Assembly (NCBI GenBank): GCA_021821025.1
Contig: JAKACY010000001.1
Span: 1-35,552 of the forward strand
Direction: 5' to 3'
DNA from: Bacillota bacterium
GTDB taxonomy: Bacteria; Bacillota; Bacilli; Alicyclobacillales; SLC66
Length of the DNA stretch: 35,552 nucleotides
In this document: positions 1-6,659 of the stretch, in pieces
Position numbering within the stretch: position 1 is the first letter of the stretch
How the letters are laid out: each line of letters begins with the position of its first letter
The notes under the pieces: model-generated
What the model was told of the DNA's origin: nothing
Databases searched by the model: none
Seen by the model: the letters and a program-made list of their open reading frames with translations, nothing else
Translations under genes and position numbers: made by a program

Positions 1-74
1 ATAATCAATGTTTAAAAGCTGTCTTCGGGTGCAAGATCGTTAGAAGTATAAATTGGGGAGATGACAAACAGTCT

Positions 75-779
75 ATGAGGTTATCTGATTTATTTAAACG
101 CAAGGTAGAAAATAAACCCGCAGTCGATGAAAAGCCAATACGCTCATGGAAAGAGGCATTCGCTGAGAGTGGTAACGTCCTTCAGGCGCCTACACCAAAA
201 ATGCCTAAGGGGTTGAAGTTATGCACCCATCTCGATTTGTCTGAGCATATACGAAAAAGATTACAACGATTCCTTGTAGAACATTGGACTGACAGATCCG
301 AATCGTTGGTAGAAGAATTTATCAAAATAGCATCATCAAACGGAGGATATCCTGTCTTTCCAAGGGAAATTGAAATTGAAGTAAGAAACAAGCATGTACA
401 CACTCCGCAAGAGGAATTGGCGAGGAAGAAAACCGCAGAAATTTACATTCGTCACGAAATGTGGCGTTGGAAAGAAAAAGCTCGTTTGATAGAGGGAACT
501 AAACTTGCGGAGCAATTAAATTCTGAATTTTTATTTGTAACTGTTCGAACATGCGAAGATCAACGGGTCTGCGATAAATGCAACCATTTGAATAACGTTT
601 TCTTCATGCCAAACGAAGTTCCTGAAGTGCCGATTCACTGGGACTGTAGATGTTCTTATCAAACAATTTCAGATATAGATCTTATTGATATATGGCCTGT
701 GCACCTAAACGAAAATGGAAAAGTAACAAAACTGACTCGAGTAGAATTTGAAAAGAAGTATTGTTTAAGTGGAGAATAA
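75..779 (+). CDS. MuF/SPP1 gp7-like C-terminal domain protein, outside the head module
   Basis: The C-terminal third resembles the end of SPP1 gp7/Mu F minor head proteins: an EDQRVCDKCNHLN segment (about residues 165-177), then PIHWDCRCSY (about 191-200), then DIDLIDIWP and a final LTRVEFEKKY. The same order is seen in this phage's own minor head protein at 26489-27337 (EDQRVRDSHRHMD, VWNCRCAP, IDLDEVNWP, MTRAQFEQIW). Extra cysteines (CDKC, CRC) suggest metal binding. The N-terminal 150 residues are charged and unrecognised. MRLSDLF looks like a natural start, but the GGGGAG upstream is 14 nt away and the frame is open to the left edge, so the gene could begin outside the window. It lies far from the head genes, in the integrase region. 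Function unknown; a MuF-type cargo or effector is only a guess. Confidence 0.6.
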   Translation: MRLSDLFKRKVENKPAVDEKPIRSWKEAFAESGNVLQAPTPKMPKGLKLCTHLDLSEHIRKRLQRFLVEHWTDRSESLVEEFIKIASSNGGYPVFPREIEIEVRNKHVHTPQEELARKKTAEIYIRHEMWRWKEKARLIEGTKLAEQLNSEFLFVTVRTCEDQRVCDKCNHLNNVFFMPNEVPEVPIHWDCRCSYQTISDIDLIDIWPVHLNENGKVTKLTRVEFEKKYCLSGE

Positions 780-1022
780 TCATTCGTACGGCGACGACAC
801 TTCGAAATATTTTACGATGATAAAGATCGAAAACGCGACGATGAATACAGGTTCAACTGGGATACCCATAAGTTGAAGCTTGTTTAAGCCCGGGATTAAC
901 CCTATCGTATATTCTTGCAAAAGAGATAAAACTCCAAACAACAGCGCATAGGTTGCTGTGATCGAAATGGAATGGAGAATTTTTCGAATCGCGGGATTCA
1001 ATTGTGAAACTTGTTTGTTCAT
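780..1022 (-). CDS. Small two-TM membrane protein, unknown function
   Basis: Eighty residues with two hydrophobic stretches (about 20-37 and 53-71) separated by a loop containing GLIPGLNK, and a short charged C-terminus. The start is supported by GAGGTG eight nt upstream of the ATG and by a promoter-like sequence at 1067-1094 on the same strand. It is convergent with the gene ending at 779; the two stop codons are adjacent. No family is recognised. Its own promoter, away from the late operon, would fit a lysogenically expressed accessory gene such as an exclusion protein, but the sequence does not prove this. Confidence 0.55.
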   Translation of the reverse strand: MNKQVSQLNPAIRKILHSISITATYALLFGVLSLLQEYTIGLIPGLNKLQLMGIPVEPVFIVAFSIFIIVKYFEVSSPYE

Positions 1023-1066
1023 TTATCTCACCTCGGTTTTCATGGATAATCAAATCCCGTGAGTTC

Positions 1067-1094
1067 AGTATAACCCTATTGTATTCACGGTCAA
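1067..1094 (-). promoter_or_regulatory. Sigma-A-type promoter for the 780-1022 gene
   Basis: On the - strand TTGACC (1094-1089) and TATACT (1072-1067) are separated by 16 bp. Together with the GAGGTG ribosome site they give the small membrane protein its own transcription unit. Confidence 0.55.
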
Positions 1095-1177
1095 CCACCC
1101 ATAATCAATAGCGCCTTATAACTGTGTTTAATACAATCGATCTATAAACGAACATACATTCTTCAAGGGGTGGGGTG

Positions 1178-1243
1178 ATGTCCGCTAACGTACCACCGTC
1201 CCCAACTCAGATTGGGAACGAAAAACACAAAAAAGGGGAATAA
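1178..1243 (+). CDS. Possible 21-residue leader ORF before integrase
   Basis: An ATG follows a G-rich GGGGTGGGG site and encodes a 21-residue proline- and lysine-containing peptide. The stop codon lies just after the AAAAGGGG that serves the integrase start at 1249. The tight coupling would suit a leader peptide or a degenerate small gene, but such a short frame could arise by chance. Confidence 0.25.
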   Translation: MSANVPPSPTQIGNEKHKKGE

Positions 1244-1248
1244 ATCGT

Positions 1249-2475
1249 ATGGCTAACATCGAAAAACGTGGGGAATCATCTTGGCGCCTGTCGCTTGATG
1301 TGGGGTTTGACGCTAACGGCAAACGCGTCCAACACCGCAAAACAGTTCGCGTTGACGATCCCGACATTCTAAAGTCCAAAAAGAAACTCGAAGCGTATCT
1401 CCAAGCGCAATACGTCGCCTTTCGTGAACAGGTTGAATCTGGCCAGTACATCAAACCGGATCGATCGACGTTCGAGGACTTTGTGGCCGTCTGGAAAGCG
1501 AACTATGCAGACCATAAACTTGGTGCGTACACACGCCGAAATTACAACTACGTGATTACCTCACGTCTTCTGCCCGAATTCGGCCATATGGAGTTGCGCA
1601 AGATCCAGACGATGCATATCGTTGCCTTCTTGACGAAGCTACGTGACCCCGAGAACCGCCAAGATGGACACCATAAGCCTTTATCAACAAACACGCAATT
1701 AAACATCTACAAAACGCTGAAATCCATCCTTGACGCGGCGGTGAAGTGGAAAGTCATCGAGAAGAATCCGATGGATGGCGTGGATCGTCCAGCACCGGAT
1801 AAAGTTGAAAAGAAGGAACTGCGCACGAAAAAAAGATCCTACACACCTGAAGAAGCAGACCAGCTTGTAGTCGCCCTACAAGACGAACCCTTTTCGTGGC
1901 GTATGTATATTCTCGGCTTGATGATCGGTGGTTTTCGCCGTGGCGAACTTTTGGGCTTGGAGTGGCCAGAGGTGGACTTTGAACAAAACGGCCTGCATAT
2001 TAGGAAGCAAATTAGCGTCAACGAAAAAGGACGAGCTGTGGAGGCAGAGTTGAAAACGGAATCTTCGGAAGGTTTCGTTTCGATGCCAGGTTGGTATATG
2101 CGTGATCTTGCACGCTATCGTAAGCAGTGGTTAGAAGATCGTGTGGCCTACGGCGACAAGTGGATCGAGGGCAAGCAATATGTGTTTTGTGGTGACTATG
2201 GAAAAATGCGATATCCAAACACGCCTACCATGTATTGGCATCGATTTCTTGAAAGGCATTCTGAACTTCCATTTATCCGACTCCATGATCTGAGGCACAC
2301 GGCGGCTATGCTACTTCGGGACGAGGGCGTGGATCTTAAAACAATTCAGGAGCGACTTCGGCACTCCAAACTGTCTACCACCGCCGATTTCTATGCGCAC
2401 GAATCCGAAAAAATCAGTCGCCAAGCAGCCGATCATTTAGAACGCTTCGATCCCAAGAAAATCGTCAAACCCTAA
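1249..2475 (+). CDS. int: Tyrosine recombinase, phage integrase
   Basis: Catalyses site-specific integration and excision between attP and a host tRNA-Gly gene. At 408 residues it has normal length for Tn916/phage-type integrases. An N-terminal arm-binding region (about 1-65; SWRLSLDVG) and a SAM-like core-binding region (about 70-180; TFEDFVAVWKANY, SILDAAVKWKVIEKNPM) precede the catalytic domain. Active-site residues visible are R230 in GGFRRGELL, H346-x-x-R349 in LHDLRHTAA, H372 in RLRHS, and the nucleophile Y382 in TTADFYAH. AAAAGGGG lies upstream of the ATG. The stop is 92 bp from the tRNA-derived core, and TGATCCCA repeats begin four bases after the stop. No excisionase or CI-like repressor is adjacent. 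Function is confident. Confidence 0.97.
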   Translation: MANIEKRGESSWRLSLDVGFDANGKRVQHRKTVRVDDPDILKSKKKLEAYLQAQYVAFREQVESGQYIKPDRSTFEDFVAVWKANYADHKLGAYTRRNYNYVITSRLLPEFGHMELRKIQTMHIVAFLTKLRDPENRQDGHHKPLSTNTQLNIYKTLKSILDAAVKWKVIEKNPMDGVDRPAPDKVEKKELRTKKRSYTPEEADQLVVALQDEPFSWRMYILGLMIGGFRRGELLGLEWPEVDFEQNGLHIRKQISVNEKGRAVEAELKTESSEGFVSMPGWYMRDLARYRKQWLEDRVAYGDKWIEGKQYVFCGDYGKMRYPNTPTMYWHRFLERHSELPFIRLHDLRHTAAMLLRDEGVDLKTIQERLRHSKLSTTADFYAHESEKISRQAADHLERFDPKKIVKP

Positions 2476-2478
2476 ATA

Positions 2479-2500
2479 TGATCCCAAAATGATCCCAATG
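2479..2500 (+). repeat. Direct repeat left of att core (candidate arm-type integrase site)
   Basis: Two TGATCCCA half-sites in tandem (22 nt) directly after the integrase stop. A copy identical at 21 of 22 positions lies at 2729-2750 in the same orientation, on the other side of the tRNA-derived core. Paired repeats flanking a core are typical of integrase arm-binding sites. Confidence 0.55.
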
Positions 2501-2566
2501 CCCATTTTCCGAACGTGCGTTCGCGTTATAAATAAAGAAATAACCTGCATTTCTCAAGGTTTTCGG

Positions 2567-2610
2567 TGGAGCGGGCGATGGGAATCGAACCCACGCTATC
2601 AGCTTGGAAG
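2567..2610 (-). other. attP: att core: 3' 44 nt of tRNA-Gly(UCC)
   Basis: Read on the - strand, this begins in the anticodon loop (C-TTCC-AA, anticodon UCC). It continues through GCTGA, the variable region, a T-arm with GGTTCGATTCC, the acceptor strand and CCA. It matches the 3' half of Bacillus-type tRNA-Gly(UCC). The bases 5' of it (TTTTTCAAA) do not continue a tRNA, so no complete tRNA gene is present. It is therefore the crossover region carried by the phage, restoring the 3' end of the host tRNA on integration. Core homology starting at the anticodon loop is common for tRNA-integrating phages. Confidence 0.85.
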
Positions 2611-2643
2611 TTTGAAAAAAATGTAAATTAATTTTATTATCTA

Positions 2644-2994
2644 TTACGATAAACCGCACCAAATCAAGGTTTTGCACGGTTTTCTTTTAAATTTTTTAGT
2701 AACCACTATTACCCCGCAGTAACCATTTTGATCCCAATATGATCCCAATGGGATCAAGCCACGTTTGGCAACAACGATTGCATCCACGATGCCGTAATCC
2801 GTTAACGAGTAGACAGCGATGCCCAGTGTGTGTTTGGCTGTGGCAAAGGTAGACTCCAGCAGTTGATCCGCATGCTGACCAGCGCGGGTGAAGGCCCATT
2901 GTGCGCTCACAGGATGAGACGTGGTAGTGGCCGCGAATGCCGGCGTAACCGATAGTAGGCTAGCTAGTAACCCGGCAAGTATAAGTTTTCGCAT
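2644..2994 (-). pseudogene. C-terminally truncated PLD-like nuclease with signal peptide
   Basis: The N-terminus is a signal peptide: MRKL, a hydrophobic core, and an AFA cleavage motif at about residues 19-21. The mature start resembles the first half of secreted phospholipase D-like endonucleases: FTRAGQHADQLL, then AKHTLGIAVYSLTDYGIVDAIVVAKRG, the strand-helix unit preceding the HxK catalytic motif. After KRG (about nucleotide 2757) the frame enters the TGATCCCA repeat region and reads about 35 unrelated residues to a stop. No HxKxxxxD motif is present, so nuclease activity is unlikely. It sits at the lysis-side end of the phage against the att site, and looks like a gene cut by past recombination. 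A functional short secreted protein cannot be excluded. Confidence 0.6.
2729..2750 (+). repeat. Direct repeat right of att core (candidate arm-type integrase site)
   Basis: Partner of 2479-2500, differing at one position. It is followed by an inverted GGGATCA at 2750-2756. The repeat also marks the point where the PLD-like reading frame loses similarity to its family. Confidence 0.55.
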
Positions 2995-3018
2995 GGGTAG
3001 TCGTCTTTTTCTCCTTTG

Positions 3019-3474
3019 CTACGGTTCTCTCCAGTCAAGTAGGGTCCACCCCTTCCATGTTTGTACAGGACGCTTTGTCTTGCCTAGCGTGGATCTTTTA
3101 ATCTGCATCAGCCCCGCACGTGCTTGCTCAGGCGTACCCGGTAAAAGATGCGCGTGCGTGCGAAGCCATAAATTAAGATTACGTATCTCATAGAGGTCTC
3201 CGGCCGGTGAAACAATAACCCAGATTAGAGCCTTATGATTAGTCTCAAACGGTCCAGCGATGGGACTCTGTAAGGCTGCCTGCATGCCCAGTTTAAGGTT
3301 CGACGTCTGCCTGCGCAGACTTAATCGCGCTCTTGACGCTTTACTCCACGGGCGTCCTTTCGCGGTCTTTGCCCGCCGTGCGCGCTCTTGTCTGCATTCC
3401 CTCGAACAAGTTATTTTTCGATCACTCGGAGAGCACGTAAATACCGTTTTACAAATCACACATATCCTGTCCAT
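3019..3474 (-). CDS. Zinc-finger DNA-binding-like protein
   Basis: The N-terminus has C5-x2-C8 and C23-S-R-E-C27, an FCS/ribbon-type zinc site, followed by a very basic segment (residues 28-56) containing GRPWSKASRARLS, which resembles a NUMOD3-like DNA-binding motif. The rest has PIAGPFETNHKALIW, SPAGDLYEIRNLNLWLRTH and WKGWTLLDW. This pattern is seen in small phage proteins related to the DNA-binding parts of homing endonucleases, but no GIY-YIG or HNH catalytic site is visible. It may be a regulator or a relic of a homing endonuclease. It lies alone between the accessory cassette and the PLD relic, on the late strand but beyond the late terminator. Family assignment is tentative. Confidence 0.55.
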   Translation of the reverse strand: MDRICVICKTVFTCSPSDRKITCSRECRQERARRAKTAKGRPWSKASRARLSLRRQTSNLKLGMQAALQSPIAGPFETNHKALIWVIVSPAGDLYEIRNLNLWLRTHAHLLPGTPEQARAGLMQIKRSTLGKTKRPVQTWKGWTLLDWREP

Positions 3475-3510
3475 GACCCCATTTTATCAAATATTTTTCT
3501 CGCCTGTGTG

Positions 3511-3539
3511 TTGACAAAAACAACGGTTTACTGTATGAT
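3511..3539 (+). promoter_or_regulatory. Consensus sigma-A promoter for the + strand accessory cassette
   Basis: TTGACA (3511-3516) and TATGAT (3534-3539) are separated by exactly 17 bp, 28 bp before the first ATG of the cassette. This is one of the two best promoters in the window. It points against the late operon, so the two genes after it can be expressed in the prophage state. Confidence 0.8.
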
Positions 3540-3566
3540 AAAGACATCAAAGAGAGGATCGACGAA

Positions 3567-3911
3567 ATGAAAACCTACGAATTTGTTACTGCTAAAGGAA
3601 CTGCGGCAAGTGTCATCGCCGATGAGACCACGATTGAACGCAAGGACGATTGGGGCGATGTGTACTCCAGCAAGACCGAGACCAGGATCGTCGCAGTTGT
3701 AGTCAATGGTACACGCTGTGAAGCGACACGCGGACGTGTTCAAGGGATGGACGGCGCCAACTTTAAGTTTGGTGGCAAACAAGCGTTCCTGCCGGTGCCG
3801 AAGAACATTATGGACGAAATCTTCAGCGCGCCGAAGTCAAGTGAAGTCAGTGCGAAACTCGATGCTGAGCTGGCCGCTTTTAATCGCTATATGGATAACG
3901 AGAATAACTGA
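3567..3911 (+). CDS. Accessory protein of unknown function
   Basis: 114 residues, soluble, with no signal peptide or membrane segment. The first two thirds look beta-rich (TYEFVTAKG, TRIVAVVVNGTRCEATRG, NFKFGGKQAFLPVP) and the last third is a likely helix (about 90-110). GAGAGG lies nine nt upstream of the ATG. A consensus promoter precedes it, and the next gene begins 16 bp after its stop with a strong ribosome site, so the two form an operon. No family is recognised. Its placement between the lysis genes and the att site is typical of lysogenic-conversion cassettes. Confidence 0.7.
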   Translation: MKTYEFVTAKGTAASVIADETTIERKDDWGDVYSSKTETRIVAVVVNGTRCEATRGRVQGMDGANFKFGGKQAFLPVPKNIMDEIFSAPKSSEVSAKLDAELAAFNRYMDNENN

Positions 3912-3926
3912 GGAGGAGGGAAATCG

Positions 3927-4388
3927 ATGATCGAAGCGATTTACGTCCATAACAACGGGTGGGACGCCATTGTCCTGCAGGACGGCAGTTGGTTGCAGGT
4001 GGAGTCCGAAGATTTCCAAGCATATATCGCTGAAGACGCCGAAAAGTGGTTATATAATTGGCACGGCAATTATCAATGGGAAGCGTCCGATGTTTGGGAA
4101 AGTGCCAAATCGATGGGTGCTATCATCGCGTTTTACGAGGATGGGAATTTGGTGATCCGCGAACCTGCAGTCTGGGAACGCCGTGTTGAATATTGGATGG
4201 GACGCGAAATCGTAGGCGTTGCTGAAGCGGCCAAAATCCTCGGATGGGATAAGCGGAAGCTGAGCACCTATCTCCAGCGTGGCGTTTTCCCGGCACCATT
4301 GCAACGGCTTGCGAGTGGCCCGATATGGACGCGGGCAATGATTGAAGAATTTGCGAAAACAAAAACAGCCCCCACTCGTGATGAGTGA
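3927..4388 (+). CDS. Accessory protein with C-terminal MerR/AlpA-type helix-turn-helix
   Basis: Residues about 96-143 read VGVAEAAKILGWDKRKLST, YLQRGVFPAPLQ, then GPIWTRAMIEEFAK. This is the layout of short MerR/AlpA/excisionase-like winged helices, with the helix-turn-helix followed by a wing containing a G-P-x-W turn. The first 90 residues are acidic and tryptophan-rich and are not recognised. AGGAGGAGGG precedes the ATG. It is second in the 3567-4388 operon, and its 3' end overlaps the terminator of the opposing late operon. It may regulate the cassette or modulate int/xis; an excisionase role is possible but it is longer than usual for one. Confidence 0.65.
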   Translation: MIEAIYVHNNGWDAIVLQDGSWLQVESEDFQAYIAEDAEKWLYNWHGNYQWEASDVWESAKSMGAIIAFYEDGNLVIREPAVWERRVEYWMGREIVGVAEAAKILGWDKRKLSTYLQRGVFPAPLQRLASGPIWTRAMIEEFAKTKTAPTRDE

Positions 4389-4392
4389 GGGC
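4354..4392 (-). terminator. Rho-independent terminator of the late operon
   Basis: On the - strand, a 10-bp stem with one G-T pair (GCCCTCACTC / GAGTGGGGGC, loop ATCAC; 4392-4368) is followed by a T-rich tail (TGTTTTTGTTTT, 4366-4355). It ends late transcription about 100 bp after the holin stop and overlaps the last codons of the opposing + strand gene. Confidence 0.8.
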
Positions 4393-4494
4393 TTGCACGG
4401 GGTACAATGGTCCGCATCGTTGAGAGGCGTTGTACGCTCTATTGCGCCGAGTATAGCATATAGCTGCGGATTACGCTACCAAGTTAGTACCAAG

Positions 4495-4899
4495 TTACGC
4501 CTTTGCACTCGCCTTGTTCGCCACCACAGCCTGCTCCACGAGTGACCCGATCACTTGTGGCACGTTACCGATCACGTTACTGCCAAGTTGAATCAACGCC
4601 GCGCCTTGCGCTTGTACGGCCTTCACCGCATCCGCTTTGACCTGAGCCGCTAATTCCGGCGTCCACTTCCCTGTCGCCTTAGCATCGGACACGACAGACT
4701 GATTAAAACTACTCACCACACCATCGGCAATTCTTCCCAAACCATTTAAAACGGTAGTAGCGAGTTGCGCTTGTTGCACGTTTGTGTGGTGTGTTAACCA
4801 CATTTTAGCTTTTGGCAACGCATAAGCCACCACACCAGTTACTACGGCTGTAAGCAATCCCGCTAATCCCTGCACAATTTGCGTTTCGAGTCCGTTCAT
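4495..4899 (-). CDS. LL-H-family-like holin
   Basis: A small membrane protein expected to form the inner-membrane lesion that releases the endolysin. With the ATG at 4899 it has 134 residues: a single strong TM segment near the N-terminus (about 8-27, VQGLAGLLTAVVTGVVAYAL), then a basic KAKMW turn and a long amphipathic helical region (LATTVLNGLGRIADGVV, AQVKADAVKAVQAQG). This is the layout of LL-H-type holins. An upstream ATG at 4950 exists, but 4899 is preferred because it overlaps the endolysin stop (ATGA) and has GGAGG upstream. It is the last gene before the late terminator. Confidence 0.8.
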   Translation of the reverse strand: MNGLETQIVQGLAGLLTAVVTGVVAYALPKAKMWLTHHTNVQQAQLATTVLNGLGRIADGVVSSFNQSVVSDAKATGKWTPELAAQVKADAVKAVQAQGAALIQLGSNVIGNVPQVIGSLVEQAVVANKASAKA

Positions 4900-5531
4900 C
4901 GTTTCATCAGCCTCCGAATGATTGATTTTTTCACCTTTTGTTCGCTCCACGCGCCGAAATTCGCAACGCGCGTTTCGTCCGCATCAATGCCCAGCCCGGC
5001 TACCATGAGGTTTACTTCGTTCTGGTAAACATCTGCACGATCGAAGAGTTGACCGTTTGACCATGCAATCGTCTGCCAAAGGAAATCAGGGCGAATAGCA
5101 GAGTCGAACAGTTTTTGCACCGTATGGATGCCGCCGTAGACGCCTAAACGGTAGGAACCTAGATTCTTCCGTACCCCTTCGAAATAACGGAAAATCGCAA
5201 GAAAGTCCTGCTCCTGCGCGTCAAAGTCGACCGTAAAGTAAATCGCTGTATGCAGCGGTTGACGAAGCCACACAGCCTCCTTCACTGCATTTCTAGCATC
5301 TCGTAAGCCTTGTGCATAGGTGAAGTAACCAATATGCGTTGGGTTCAGCTCAAAGATGCTCACGATGGATAAACCTTCTTTGTGAAGCGCGCATACTTCG
5401 ATCGGCGTTAATCCATTGGGCAAACGTAACGTCTTAGCGCCAAGATAGCGACACGCCGTTTCGTAACCGTCTTTCTTGAGTGCTTGCGCTGTTTGCTGTG
5501 TTACGGGCGAATAACTGTCAAATGCCTTCAT
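4896..5531 (-). CDS. Endolysin, DUF1906 (Rv2525c-like glycoside-hydrolase fold)
   Basis: The whole 211 residues match the DUF1906 fold, a TIM-barrel related to GH25 muramidases. Visible motifs are FDSYSPVT (4-11), CRYLG (27-31), LTPIEV (41-46), GLSIVSIFE (53-61), YFTYAQGLRDA (69-79), IYFTVDFDA (97-105), LGVYGG and FLWQTIAWS. The acidic residues E61 and D102/D104 are candidate active-site residues. There is no separate cell-wall-binding domain or signal peptide, so it needs the holin. The ATG overlaps the upstream HNH gene stop as ATGA, and its own stop overlaps the holin start. It most likely cleaves peptidoglycan glycan chains. Confidence 0.88.
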   Translation of the reverse strand: MKAFDSYSPVTQQTAQALKKDGYETACRYLGAKTLRLPNGLTPIEVCALHKEGLSIVSIFELNPTHIGYFTYAQGLRDARNAVKEAVWLRQPLHTAIYFTVDFDAQEQDFLAIFRYFEGVRKNLGSYRLGVYGGIHTVQKLFDSAIRPDFLWQTIAWSNGQLFDRADVYQNEVNLMVAGLGIDADETRVANFGAWSEQKVKKSIIRRLMKR

Positions 5532-5995
5532 ACTTCGTCACTTCCTTCCAAAATGTCGATGCCATCCTTGGCAACCGATTGGCTGAACCATAGCGGGGCG
5601 GTTGTATCGTGGATGCCGATACCCGACGCTCGGTGATGTTTCATGCACAAAATCACGAGATTTCGTATGTCATCGGGAGACTTGACATCGCAACCCTGTA
5701 ATTTCTTGCTGTATCCGTAGAAGTCGAAGACGCCAAGATCAAATACCCTCTGCATTTTCGATCCATCTGCATCATTCCACTCCGACCACTCGCATAAGAA
5801 ATGGTGAGCTTCTAGCGGATGTGGCGACGGTGGCAGATTAAGCAATTCGCAGACGAAGCAACCATGCCTGTCCGTTATAATTAACTGCTTGCGGTTACGT
5901 TCGAACTCTGCACTTGCTGATCGTTGCTCATGTTCAGGATCTTCGACAATTTCTGTGAAGGTATGTTTCGTCTCATGTGCTTTCACGTTGCTCAT
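5528..5995 (-). CDS. HNH-type zinc endonuclease-like protein in the lysis cassette
   Basis: Contains C46-F-V-C49, PLEAHH (60-65) and LVILCMKHHR (113-122): a C-x2-C, H-H, C-x2-H-H arrangement expected of an HNH fold with a structural zinc. About 45 residues between the HH and the final C/H motif (DLGVFDFYGYSKKL) are not recognised. The conserved-looking end GIGIHDTTAPLWFSQ suggests a defined family rather than a freestanding homing enzyme. Start and stop both form ATGA overlaps with neighbours, so it is a stable member of the lysis operon. It may be a packaging or DNA-processing nuclease, or have lost catalysis. Confidence 0.65.
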   Translation of the reverse strand: MSNVKAHETKHTFTEIVEDPEHEQRSASAEFERNRKQLIITDRHGCFVCELLNLPPSPHPLEAHHFLCEWSEWNDADGSKMQRVFDLGVFDFYGYSKKLQGCDVKSPDDIRNLVILCMKHHRASGIGIHDTTAPLWFSQSVAKDGIDILEGSDEV

Positions 5996-6357
5996 ACATC
6001 GCCTCCTCTCAGCATTTCTATGATCTCATTAAGCTTGGTGTCGCGGGCTTTGTCCGACTCGGCTTTCTCAGCGTGCATCTGCCGAATCTCAGCTAGCTCA
6101 GCCATCACACGGTCATGCGTGTCACCTAACACACGTTCTGTTCGGTCACCTTGCTTGTTGGCAACAAGAGCCAACACAGGAAGCGCTACAGACTGAAACA
6201 GAATAGACACGCCCCACAGTAGCCATCCCTGCACGTTCGCAGGAGGGTCCACGATAGCCCCTACCACGTCGATCAGCAGGAGTAGCCAAAACAAAAGCAT
6301 CGTCGCCATAAACGATGCTAGTTTGTCTGCTATCCAATCGTTGAAACGTTTCACCAT
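5992..6357 (-). CDS. DUF1003-like membrane protein of the lysis region
   Basis: From the ATG at 6357 the protein has 121 residues. Two hydrophobic segments (about 14-34, MATMLLFWLLLLIDVVGAIV, and 43-65, LLWGVSILFQSVALPVLALVA) are joined by DPPANVQG, then NKQGDRTER and a coiled-coil-like acidic tail. The two TM segments around a D-P-P turn followed by N-K/R-Q-x-x-R resemble the DUF1003 family, which occurs in phage lysis regions. The ATG lies inside the end of the XhlA-like gene (7-nt overlap) and the stop overlaps the HNH gene start. It could be a holin, an antiholin or a lysis timing protein. Confidence 0.65.
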   Translation of the reverse strand: MVKRFNDWIADKLASFMATMLLFWLLLLIDVVGAIVDPPANVQGWLLWGVSILFQSVALPVLALVANKQGDRTERVLGDTHDRVMAELAEIRQMHAEKAESDKARDTKLNEIIEMLRGGDV

Positions 6358-6659
6358 TTCACACTCCTTGCTAACAGACCTAGCAGAAATGCCGCTAACA
6401 TGACAGCACCCGTCACCTGATATTGCCAACGTTGCATCTTAGCCGTCTGCGATTCTACCTTGTCGGTACGATCATGAAGATCCTTTAGCTCATCGCGTAA
6501 CGTGCTAATCCGCAAGTCCATGCTCTCTTTACTGGGATAGCGGTCGTCTAGCTTGTCCATGATTTTTTCGAGGGTATTTTTCACTTCCGCCATCCCCTCC
6601 TTGAGATAAATAATAGATTCCTCAAGCGAGGAAATTCTTTCTTCTGGCGATTTCTGCAT
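6351..6659 (-). CDS. XhlA-like (hemolysin-type) membrane-anchored coiled coil
   Basis: A long charged N-terminal coiled coil (about 1-78, with LEESIIYLKEGMAEVKNTLEKIMDKL) is followed by one C-terminal TM segment (about 82-97, VTGAVMLAAFLLGLLA) and a short tail. This is the architecture of XhlA proteins, which act with holin and endolysin in PBSX-type lysis. The start is taken as the ATG at 6659, inside the TGATG shared with the preceding gene, with GGAGGGGGAAGG upstream. A GTG at 6662 is the alternative. It is followed by the DUF1003-like membrane protein. Confidence 0.75.
   Translation of the reverse strand: MQKSPEERISSLEESIIYLKEGMAEVKNTLEKIMDKLDDRYPSKESMDLRISTLRDELKDLHDRTDKVESQTAKMQRWQYQVTGAVMLAAFLLGLLARSVKW

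Noticed and set aside
2567-2610. Functional tRNA-Gly gene
   Set aside because: The D-arm, acceptor 5' strand and most of the anticodon stem are missing; only the 3' part used for integration is present.
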